6,302 bases of DNA from Chloroflexota bacterium. Its GTDB lineage: Bacteria > Chloroflexota > Anaerolineae > Anaerolineales > DRKV01. Position numbers and translations under genes: made by a program. Where the stretch lies: positions 1 to 6,302 of the forward strand of contig DRKV01000417.1 in assembly GCA_011051635.1 (NCBI GenBank), given 5' to 3'. Of the stretch, positions 1-5,487 are shown piece by piece. How positions within the stretch are numbered: position 1 is the first letter of the stretch; each line of letters opens with the position of its first letter. Under the pieces are notes generated by a model. It did not search any database and had not been told where the DNA came from. It saw only the letters and a program-made list of their open reading frames with translations.

Positions 1-1
1 G

Positions 2-343
2 CAGGAGATACTCCTTCAAGACGACTTACGGGAGGCGGTGCTCATCGAGGAGCCGCAGCCGGATGCCATCATCCGCGGCGGCACCTTGCTCGTCTCCGGG
101 CGGGCGCGGCTGGGCTTCGATGAACCGCTGCTGATTACGCTGGTCTCTGCCGAGGGGAAAGTCATCGGGCAGCGTCTGGCGGGCGTAACCCCCGAAGCCG
201 GTGAGGACTACGGTTCTTTCCGGGTAGCCGTTCCCTACGTCGTTTTCGAAACCACATCTGTCCGCTTGACGGTCACGGCGCGCGGCGGGCGCGTGCCGGG
301 ACCGGTGTACATCACCAGTCAGGAGATTCAAATCAGCCCATGA
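2..343 (+). CDS. Gmad2-like immunoglobulin-fold protein, C-terminal part (5' end outside window)
   Basis: The frame is open from the window edge to a TGA at 341-343, giving about 113 residues of a longer protein. A GTG at 38-40 is in frame, but the coding pattern continues upstream of it, so I treat this as a 5'-truncated gene. The visible part reads as one beta-sandwich domain: EEPQPDAIIRGG, then LLVSGRA, then LLITLVSAEGKVIG, then GSFRVAVPY, ending EIQISP. This pattern (a Pro-rich opening, a VSGxA strand, a G-F-x-V-x-x-P-Y strand) is that of the Gmad2 domain, a secreted immunoglobulin-like module known from spore-germination GerM-type and other extracytoplasmic proteins. No signal peptide can be judged because the N-terminus is missing. 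The stop codon overlaps the ATG of the lipoprotein gene (ATGA), so the two are probably translationally coupled and act together outside the membrane. The family call is by eye; another Ig-like domain is possible. Confidence 0.7.
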   Translation, partial: QEILLQDDLREAVLIEEPQPDAIIRGGTLLVSGRARLGFDEPLLITLVSAEGKVIGQRLAGVTPEAGEDYGSFRVAVPYVVFETTSVRLTVTARGGRVPGPVYITSQEIQISP

Positions 344-2190
344 ACAAGAGATTATCGCTCTTCGCCCTGCTTCTTACCGCCGCCTTTCTCCTGGGGGCCT
401 GTGCCTCCACGCCAAAAACCGCACCCGCGGTACCCGGGAATTTACCCCCCTTGCCGACTCCTAACGTCCCCGACCTGAACGATGTGGACGACGCCATCCA
501 GCGCTGGCAGAAGAGTGGGAACGCCCATTACTACCTCAAGGTGGACGAGCGCGCCGCTTCCGGTGCGGTGCGCCGCATCCACATCGTGGTCGCCGACGGC
601 GCGCTGCGCGCCGCCCTGGTGCAAACGCGGGACGGAGATGTCTGGGGCGAAATGTCTTCACTGCCCTTCGACGAGGCCAAACAGTACACTGTGGACGGCC
701 TCCTGGCCCGCGTGCGGCGGGATACACTGGGGGCGGGGCCTGCCCCGGTCAATTTGAAGGTGGTTTTCGATAACGACGCCGGCTGGCCGATGGTCATCAA
801 CGCCGAGGGGATGCCCTCCTACACCGCCGATGGGCAGGTGAGTTTGAACCGCCAGTACGGCTACACCATCGCCACCGAAATCGCTCCCTTGCTGGAGGAT
901 ACCGCTGCCAACGAGAGCGGCGTGTGGCTGGAACTTTCCCAGGGCAACGGCCCCCAGGCCTGGTGCGACCATCTCTTCATTTTTAACGACGGCACCTCGC
1001 TCTATACGGACGATTGTCGTCAGACCACCCTCCCCATGCAGGTTCCCGCAGCCCGCATCTCCGAATTGGAGGCCCTGAGCGAAGGATTTGCCGCCCTCGA
1101 CGTAGAAGACTCCGAAGAAAATCTCTACCGCCGCCTGACCATCCAGGGACGCGGACACGGTGAGGCGGATGCCGAGACCATCCAGAGCGCCTGGGAAGCC
1201 GCCAACCTGATGCATGAGTTGCTCTCCTACCCCCTGGGGGCCGGCGTGACTCTGATTTTCTCCCAGCAAGATGAGGTCTTTGGGGCCGACATGCTGCGCC
1301 AGACCGTGCAGCCCGCTTACCTGGCGGTACGCTCTCCGCTGTACGGCGCGCTGGTCAGCCCGGATGAGGCCTACCTGGCGCTCAGCGATGACGGCGGCCT
1401 GCAAGCGGTGGATATGAACACCGGAGAGAAAACGCCCTTGCTGATTGCTCCGCAAGACGGGAGTTATTACCTGCCGCGGGCCTGGAGCGCCGCGGGACGT
1501 ATTCTCGTCTCCCAGGTAGGGCCGGACGGGAAGCAAGCCCTGGGCTGGGTCGGGCTGGAGGAGAACGATTGGCATCCCATCCCCCTGCCGGAGGGCGTGG
1601 AGACCTACGGCTGTGACGGCGGCGCGGTCTGGTCGCCGGATGGGGCGCTGCTCGCCGTGGCCGGAGGTCCCCCGGAGAGCGCCTGCAGCGGCTTCAACGG
1701 CCTGGCGCTGGTGGACATAGATTCCGCAGCGGCGGAAATGTTGCCCGGCGTAACCGCCGTTTCGCATCCCTCCTGGTCGCCGGACGGCACCTGGCTGGCC
1801 TTCAGTTTGCAAGAGGAGGAGGGCTTACAGCGTGTCTACGTGATGCACCCCGACGGCAGCGGCCTGGCCCCCGTCAGCGGGAACACCCAGGGACGCGCCG
1901 ATGCGCCCCTGTGGATGCCCGACGGGAGGCTGGTTTACGGACTGCAAGGCGCTCCTGCGGGGGAAAACGGCCTGTACGCTTACACCCTCCCCGACGGCGA
2001 AAAACGCCTCATCCTGGAAGGGGAGACCCTGGCTCCTGTGAGCATCTCCCCCGATGGAGAATTCCTGGTGTACTTCGACGGCGATTTGCAGCACGTGTGG
2101 TCGTTCTTCCGGGAAGAAAACCTGGATGTGACTCTCAAAGCAGACGCCAGTTTCGTGGGGTGGTTGACGCCGCCTCCTGACGACAAGTAA
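340..2190 (+). CDS. Lipoprotein with DUF6174-like domain and six-blade TolB/WD40-like beta-propeller
   Basis: A 616-residue exported lipoprotein. Residues 1-21 form a lipoprotein signal: MNKR, a hydrophobic core, then lipobox LGAC with Cys21 as lipidation site. A short Pro-rich linker (24-46) follows. Residues 54-185 resemble DUF6174: a WQKSG..HYYLKV start, an IHIVVADG strand, a TVDGLLARV helix, and a V-x-F-D-x-D-x-G-W-P strand near 141-150. Residues 190-300 form a domain I do not recognise, with Cys209 and Cys226 close enough for a disulfide. From about 325 to 611 there are about six propeller blades; SPDG-type turns are clear at 340, 432, 480, 527 and 570, and a blade near 377-417 is degenerate. 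TolB also has a six-bladed propeller of this PD40 type, usually a protein-binding surface. Function is unknown; ligand or partner binding at the cell surface is inferred. The ATGA overlap with the upstream gene indicates one operon, and the HAD gene follows 19 bases later. Confidence 0.88.
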   Translation: MNKRLSLFALLLTAAFLLGACASTPKTAPAVPGNLPPLPTPNVPDLNDVDDAIQRWQKSGNAHYYLKVDERAASGAVRRIHIVVADGALRAALVQTRDGDVWGEMSSLPFDEAKQYTVDGLLARVRRDTLGAGPAPVNLKVVFDNDAGWPMVINAEGMPSYTADGQVSLNRQYGYTIATEIAPLLEDTAANESGVWLELSQGNGPQAWCDHLFIFNDGTSLYTDDCRQTTLPMQVPAARISELEALSEGFAALDVEDSEENLYRRLTIQGRGHGEADAETIQSAWEAANLMHELLSYPLGAGVTLIFSQQDEVFGADMLRQTVQPAYLAVRSPLYGALVSPDEAYLALSDDGGLQAVDMNTGEKTPLLIAPQDGSYYLPRAWSAAGRILVSQVGPDGKQALGWVGLEENDWHPIPLPEGVETYGCDGGAVWSPDGALLAVAGGPPESACSGFNGLALVDIDSAAAEMLPGVTAVSHPSWSPDGTWLAFSLQEEEGLQRVYVMHPDGSGLAPVSGNTQGRADAPLWMPDGRLVYGLQGAPAGENGLYAYTLPDGEKRLILEGETLAPVSISPDGEFLVYFDGDLQHVWSFFREENLDVTLKADASFVGWLTPPPDDK

Positions 2191-2209
2191 CTTCCCCCGG
2201 AGGCAAAAC

Positions 2210-2827
2210 ATGCCCGTCCCCACCATCATCTTCGATTTCGGCGGTGTGCTCCTGCGCACCGAAGACCGCTCCCCGCGGGAACAACTGGCCGCGCATTTCG
2301 GGATGACCTACGAAGACCTGGAGGCCGTCGTCTTTGGCAGCAAGACGGCAGTCCAGGCTTCGGTAGGCCGCCTCAGTGCCGACGAACACTGGCAAGCCGT
2401 GGCGCGGCAATTGGGCTGGCCGGAGGAGGAACTTCCCGCCTTGCAGCGCGCTTTTTGGGGCGGCGACGAACTGGACGAACGCCTGGTAGATTTCCTGCGC
2501 TCCCTGCGGGGGACATGGCGCACGGCCTTGCTGAGCAACGCCTGGGACGATTTGCGCCCCGCTTTGCATGAGGTCTGGCACATCGGGGATGCCTTCGACG
2601 AAATCTTCATCTCAGCAGAGATGGGACTGGTTAAGCCCGACCCGGCCATCTATGCCGAGGTGAGCCGCCGCCTGCAAAGCGAGGGGGAAGATTTGCTCTT
2701 TGTGGATGATTTTCTCCGCAACGTGACGGCGGCACGGCAGGCCGGCTGGACGGCGGTGCAGTTTCAGAATGCGGAACAGGCCGTGCAGGAGGTGCAAACC
2801 TGGCTGGCATCGCGGCCCCGAGGATGA
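2210..2827 (+). CDS. HAD-IA family hydrolase (YihX-like phosphatase)
   Basis: A 205-residue cytosolic haloacid-dehalogenase-superfamily enzyme, probably a small-molecule phosphatase. All four HAD motifs are visible. Motif I is FDFGGV with nucleophile Asp9, motif II is LLSN with Ser109, motif III is Lys142 in GLVKPDP, and motif IV is FVDDFLRN with Asp166/Asp167. Residues 15-90 are a helical C1 cap. The second Asp of the usual DxD motif is Gly11. This D-x-G form is normal for the YihX/epoxide-hydrolase-N-terminal branch, some of which dephosphorylate sugar phosphates such as glucose-1-phosphate, so it does not imply inactivity. The length is typical of the branch. A GGAGG at 2199-2203, six bases before the ATG, fixes the start. 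The gene lies 19 bases after the lipoprotein gene and is probably co-transcribed with it, though no functional link is evident. It ends 13 bases from the convergent Nudix gene with no clear terminator between. The substrate cannot be told from sequence. Confidence 0.93.
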   Translation: MPVPTIIFDFGGVLLRTEDRSPREQLAAHFGMTYEDLEAVVFGSKTAVQASVGRLSADEHWQAVARQLGWPEEELPALQRAFWGGDELDERLVDFLRSLRGTWRTALLSNAWDDLRPALHEVWHIGDAFDEIFISAEMGLVKPDPAIYAEVSRRLQSEGEDLLFVDDFLRNVTAARQAGWTAVQFQNAEQAVQEVQTWLASRPRG

Positions 2828-2840
2828 GGCAGGCTGCATT

Positions 2841-3383
2841 TCAACGGTTTTGCTCCCGCCGCAAATACATCTCCACCCACAGCAGCCCCAAAATCGTCTT
2901 GGCATCCTGAAAAGCCCCTTGCGGAATCATCTCCAGAGCTTCGGTGAAGGGGACTTTGACCACTTCCAGGAATTCGTCCTCGTCCCCTTGCAGAGAGGCG
3001 GGAAACAAATCGCGCGCCAGGAAGATGCGCATGTACTCGCTGGAGTATCCCGGCGCCAAAAAGCAGGCCCCTACCAGGTCTACCCGGCGGGCGTCCATGC
3101 CGATTTCCTCCTGTAATTCGCGGTGGACGTTTTCCTCGGGGGTCTCCGTCGTCTCCAGCGTTCCGGCAGGGATTTCCAGAAGCACTTGTCCGGCGGCCTG
3201 ACGGTACTGGCGCACGAACCAGATGTTGCCTTTCGCATCCAGGGGAATCATGGCGATGCCGCCGTTGTGTTCCAGGATGTCCAGGGAGGTGGTGTTGCCG
3301 TCGGGCAGGCGCACTTCGTCCTTGCGCAGGGTGAAGACCCGCCCGCGGTAGATGATGTCGCTCTTCAGGGTGGTGAATTCCAT
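2841..3383 (-). CDS. Nudix hydrolase, ADP-ribose pyrophosphatase type
   Basis: A 180-residue cytosolic Nudix enzyme. The full Nudix box GX5EX7REUXEEXGU is present at residues 74-96 (Gly74, Glu80, Arg88-Glu89, Glu92-Glu93, Gly95, Met96), with the Glu residues that bind the catalytic metal. Pro111, 15 residues after the box in APGYSSEYMRIFLA, is the position that marks ADP-ribose pyrophosphatases (NudF/NUDT5 branch). The N-terminal part (IYRGRVFTLRKDEVRLPDG) also fits that branch. The expected reaction is ADP-ribose to AMP plus ribose-5-phosphate, removing a reactive product of NAD turnover; other nucleotide sugars are possible. The start is an ATG preceded by AAGGAA (minus strand, 3393-3398) with a 9-base spacer. 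The LysM gene lies 87 bases upstream on the same strand and a terminator hairpin lies between them, leaving almost no room for a separate promoter. The family call is firm; the exact substrate is inferred. Confidence 0.94.
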   Translation of the reverse strand: MEFTTLKSDIIYRGRVFTLRKDEVRLPDGNTTSLDILEHNGGIAMIPLDAKGNIWFVRQYRQAAGQVLLEIPAGTLETTETPEENVHRELQEEIGMDARRVDLVGACFLAPGYSSEYMRIFLARDLFPASLQGDEDEFLEVVKVPFTEALEMIPQGAFQDAKTILGLLWVEMYLRREQNR

Positions 3384-3400
3384 TGGGTGCCGTTCCTTTC

Positions 3401-3442
3401 AAAAATAAGCAACCCCCCGGAAGGCGCTATCTTCCAGGGGGT
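3401..3442 (-). terminator. Intrinsic terminator after the LysM lipoprotein gene
   Basis: An inverted repeat spans 3412-3442. ACCCCC (3412-3417) pairs with GGGGGT (3437-3442), and GGAAG (3419-3423) pairs with CTTCC (3431-3435). There is one C/A mismatch and a 7-base loop. Read on the minus strand the hairpin starts about 28 bases after the LysM stop and is followed by a T-rich run (TTGCTTATTTTT, 3411 to 3401). On the plus strand no T-run follows, so its direction is clear. The tail ends just before the Nudix ribosome-binding site. Confidence 0.78.
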
Positions 3443-3470
3443 CGGGAATAAACTCAAATGCGGTCAGACT

Positions 3471-4130
3471 TCAGGGAATCTGCAAGACCTGTCCTGCCTG
3501 AAGGGTGTACGGTTTCGAAAGCGAATTCGCCGCAATGATGGCATCCGGAGAAACATCCCCAAAGGTGCAGGCGATGGTGTAGATGGTGTCACCCGCCCTG
3601 ACGGTGTACTTCGTGGGGTGAGCAGCCAGGGCGCGTTTGCCGGGGAAGGGCTTGGCGTTCTGGGGGATGACGAGGGTCTGCCCCGGATAGGATTGGGATG
3701 CTTTGCCCATGTTGTTGGCGGCCAGCAACTGGTCGGGGTTGATATCGAAGCGGCGCGCGATACAGTAAGGGAATTCTCCCGGCTGCAGGGTGTACTTGGC
3801 GGGCACCTTCGGCGTCGGGATGGCCGGGGGGGCCTCTTCAGTAGGTTGAGGAGGCACAGCAGTGGGGGCAGGCTGCGCAGGAGCGGCTGTGGTGGGCTGT
3901 ACAGCCGGCGGCTGCGTGGCTTCCGGCGGTTGGGCGTTGACTCCGGCGGCTACAGCCGTCTGGGTGACAAAACCGGCGTTGAGTTCGTTGGGGTTGGGGA
4001 CAGGCTGGGTGGGGTTTTCTCCTGCCCCTTGCTGACCGGTCGGGCCACTGGATGCGGAGCGATTGCAGGCCGCCAGCCCAAGCATCAGAAACGCCGCAAT
4101 GACGAGGGTGAGAAAGCGATTTGTTTTCAT
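3471..4130 (-). CDS. Lipoprotein with two C-terminal LysM domains
   Basis: A 219-residue exported lipoprotein that probably binds cell-wall or other glycans. The signal is MKTNRF, a hydrophobic core, then lipobox LAAC with Cys22. Residues 38-111 are a disordered Pro/Ala/Thr/Gln linker. LysM 1 runs 112-156 (KYTLQPGEFPYCIARRFDI to TLVIPQ) and LysM 2 runs 174-219 (KYTVRAGDTIYTIACTFGD to VLQIP); the protein ends with the second domain. LysM folds bind N-acetylglucosamine-type chains. Each LysM has one Cys in its first helix (Cys123, Cys188), at positions one helical turn apart, so a disulfide between domains is possible. The frame stays open upstream to 4280, but I chose the ATG at 4130. It gives a perfect lipoprotein signal and has AAGGAG (4141-4146) ten bases before it. 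The gene has its own strong promoter (4240-4268) and a terminator after it. LspA, which would process this signal, is encoded about 1.6 kb away. Confidence 0.93.
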   Translation of the reverse strand: MKTNRFLTLVIAAFLMLGLAACNRSASSGPTGQQGAGENPTQPVPNPNELNAGFVTQTAVAAGVNAQPPEATQPPAVQPTTAAPAQPAPTAVPPQPTEEAPPAIPTPKVPAKYTLQPGEFPYCIARRFDINPDQLLAANNMGKASQSYPGQTLVIPQNAKPFPGKRALAAHPTKYTVRAGDTIYTIACTFGDVSPDAIIAANSLSKPYTLQAGQVLQIP

Positions 4131-4239
4131 GGGTCTATCACTCCTTGGAGATACCCTGGAAATTTGCCCGCCTGCGCCAGGTAATACCGGTTCCTTGTGG
4201 GGGCATAGAGCGAAACAAGCCTTGAGAAAATTCCCCTTG

Positions 4240-4268
4240 ATACTAGCATAATGCGATACTAACGTCAA
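4240..4268 (-). promoter_or_regulatory. Sigma70-type promoter for the LysM lipoprotein gene
   Basis: On the minus strand there is a TTGACG -35 box (4263-4268), a 17-base spacer, and a TAGTAT -10 box (4240-4245). TGC sits directly before the -10 box, giving an extended -10. Transcription should start near 4232-4234, leaving a leader of about 100 bases before the ATG at 4130. That leader has short self-complementary pieces (TGCCC with GGGCA, CCTG with CAGG). I see no known riboswitch in it. Confidence 0.7.
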
Positions 4269-4451
4269 GCAAAGATGCAAGATTTTTTCGTGAGAGAGAA
4301 AACATCTTTCATCTGGCCGGTTTTTACCGCCAGGCCGATGCGGAGCACATGCAGGTCATGAAATTCATCCCTCGCTTCAGGGGGCAAATCAACATGGCCA
4401 TCCGCCGGTACTTTCGGCGCAAAAAGCATGAAGCGCCGAGATGCAAGAATC
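4269..4451. other. Non-coding stretch between LysM promoter and upstream terminator
   Basis: Together with the LysM leader this makes about 360 gene-free bases (4131-4489). I see no convincing gene. It holds two hairpins: CTGGC/GCCAG with inner GG/CC around a TTTTTA loop (4313-4333), and TCGGCGC/GCGCCGA with a 12-base loop (4414-4439). The 10-mer AGATGCAAGA occurs exactly at 4273-4282 and again at 4439-4448. A 62-codon open frame on the minus strand has no ribosome-binding site and begins with a TTG inside a terminator tail. A small RNA or an old gene remnant cannot be excluded. Confidence 0.4.
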
Positions 4452-4480
4452 AAAAACAGCCCGCCGAGCGGCGGACTGTT
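4452..4480 (-). terminator. Intrinsic terminator after the cNMP-fold/NifU fusion gene
   Basis: AACAG (4455-4459) pairs with CTGTT (4476-4480) and CCGCCG (4461-4466) pairs with CGGCGG (4469-4474), with one mismatch between the two stems and a tight loop. On the minus strand the hairpin begins about 10 bases after the TAG stop and runs into TTTTTG, a proper T-tract. Position and direction fit termination of the fusion gene. Confidence 0.82.
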
Positions 4481-4489
4481 GCCTTTCTT

Positions 4490-5266
4490 CTAGGAGGGGC
4501 AATCCACGGCTTCGACGCTCTCAATATGGGGAAAGAACTGGCGGAGGGAGCCTTCCACCCAGCCATGCAGCGTATTGGGCAGCAAATCACAAGTAGCGCA
4601 GGCTCCGCCCATCCGCACTTTCACCATTTTGCCGTCGTAATCCACCAACTCCACAAAGCCCCCGTGGAATTGCTCGATATAGGCGCTTAAGTTGCTGATG
4701 AGCACCGTGATACGCATCTTTTCTTCGGCCAGACCAGTCATAGGGGCATCCTCCTTGTAGGGGGTGGAAGCAGCGGGGTCCTCTGAGGCAGATAGTTTCA
4801 GGTTGTTTTCCAAAAGCGCTAAAATCTTCCCTTGCGGGCTGTCCAGACGTTTGGCAATAGCCTCTGCCAGAATTTCGGCCAGTCGCCTGCCCACGCGCGG
4901 GTTCTCCTGATAGAAATCGCGCAAGTCCTGATTGTACAGCCGCAAGACCTCGGTTTTGTGCACCGTAATGGCGCTGGACGAATAGGTAGGGCGCATGAGC
5001 GCCGCCGACCAGCCGAAAACACCGCCGGGCTGGACGCGGGCCACCGTCAGTGCGGGGCCGTCTTCCGGCTCGTAGCGGATGAGCACCTCGCCCCGCGATA
5101 TCCAATACAGGTAGCGCGCCGGAAACCCCTGCGTGAAGATGATGGTGTTTTCAGGGTACACCATCACCTTGAAAAGAGGGGCTACCAGCGCTCGCTCTTC
5201 GGGGGAAAGGTCGTCAAAAATGCCCCGCGGCGGCTTCACTCCCGGGTCCTGGATAACGTTGTGCAT
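4490..5266 (-). CDS. Fusion of a cyclic-nucleotide-binding-fold domain and a NifU/Nfu iron-sulfur domain
   Basis: A 258-residue cytosolic protein. Residues 15-135 form a Crp-type beta-barrel: IFDDLSPEERALVAPLF, then VYPENTIIFTQGFPARYLYWISRGEVLI, then PGGVFGWSALM-like residues 80-91. Residues 118-152 are a long helix. The canonical GE...R-A cAMP contacts are not kept (PGG and YSSSA instead), so the ligand is unknown. No DNA-binding helix-turn-helix follows. Instead, after a polar linker (about 155-180), residues 182-255 are a NifU C-terminal (Nfu) domain with HGGFVELVDYDGKMVKV and the CxxC Cys223-Ala-Thr-Cys226 in GGACATC, which in Nfu proteins holds a transferable Fe-S cluster at a dimer interface. 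The frame is continuous, so this is a true fusion. The start at ATG 5266 is the one closest to the domain; it has no Shine-Dalgarno sequence, and the frame stays open to 5485 with other possible starts. A terminator follows the stop. Role inferred: sensor-controlled Fe-S delivery or redox sensing. Confidence 0.85.
   Translation of the reverse strand: MHNVIQDPGVKPPRGIFDDLSPEERALVAPLFKVMVYPENTIIFTQGFPARYLYWISRGEVLIRYEPEDGPALTVARVQPGGVFGWSAALMRPTYSSSAITVHKTEVLRLYNQDLRDFYQENPRVGRRLAEILAEAIAKRLDSPQGKILALLENNLKLSASEDPAASTPYKEDAPMTGLAEEKMRITVLISNLSAYIEQFHGGFVELVDYDGKMVKVRMGGACATCDLLPNTLHGWVEGSLRQFFPHIESVEAVDCPS
4739..4756 (-). promoter_or_regulatory. Internal ribosome-binding site and ATG at the NifU domain boundary
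   Basis: Inside the fusion gene, on the minus strand, AAGGAGG (4750-4756) lies 8 bases before an in-frame ATG (4739-4741, residue Met176). This is a full consensus Shine-Dalgarno sequence at ideal spacing, while the upstream start of the whole gene has none. Translation from here would give an 83-residue free Nfu domain ending at 4490. The site lies in the linker (YKEDAPM), just before the Nfu fold. Lys-Glu codons (AAG GAG) could create it by chance. Confidence 0.5.
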
Positions 5267-5469
5267 GAGAATTTTGTACGCCGAGGGCAATTGCAGGGAG
5301 GAGCAGGACGATTTGTGCGTTATCTGCCCAACGAACTGCCAAACCAGGGGCACTCGGACGTACCGCGAGTGTATGGGATGAGCAAAAAATTTTGTAGTGG
5401 CAAATTTCCCGATGTGCCGGACGTTTATCATTTTGGGCATCCCCCTCTTCTGGTTGGCTGCCGGTTGAT

Positions 5470-5484
5470 TGACAAATCTTGTCA
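5470..5484. promoter_or_regulatory. Palindrome TGACAA-ATC-TTGTCA, possible operator
   Basis: A perfect inverted repeat with 6-base arms and a 3-base centre. It lies between two divergent genes, about 200 bases before the fusion gene start and about 260 bases before lspA. Size and symmetry suit a dimeric repressor. TTGACA (5469-5474) also looks like a -35 box on the plus strand, but no -10 follows at a normal distance. Which protein, if any, binds here is unknown. Confidence 0.35.
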
Positions 5485-5487
5485 CGG

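Noticed and set aside
658..1812. Long 384-codon open frame on the minus strand
   Set aside because: It lies fully opposite the propeller lipoprotein, has no recognisable domain, and is explained by the G/C-rich third positions of the real gene.
2210..2827. HAD protein as inactive enzyme because the second Asp of DxD is Gly
   Set aside because: The D-x-G form is usual in the YihX-like branch of HAD-IA enzymes, and all other catalytic residues are present.
3123..4184. 353-codon open frame on the plus strand, Gly/Arg-rich
   Set aside because: It is the complement of the Nudix and LysM genes; its Gly/Arg-rich part mirrors the Pro/Ala/Thr linker codons. No domain, no ribosome-binding site.
4131..4233. 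Riboswitch in the LysM leader
   Set aside because: Short complementary pieces exist, but no motif of a known riboswitch class could be recognised and the pairings compete with one another.
4131..4280. 50-residue N-terminal extension of the LysM lipoprotein
   Set aside because: It would bury the lipoprotein signal peptide and would cover the promoter and the AAGGAG ribosome-binding site that serve the ATG at 4130.
4313..4333. Hairpin with T-run, possible terminator
   Set aside because: The T-run is in the loop rather than after the stem, and no gene end lies next to it.
4265..4453. Small 62-residue protein on the minus strand
   Set aside because: It begins with TTG in the T-tract of a terminator, has no ribosome-binding site, and resembles no family I know.
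4490..5266. Fusion gene as a Crp/Fnr transcription factor
   Set aside because: The C-terminal part has no helix-turn-helix; it matches the NifU/Nfu pattern with HGG and CxxC instead.
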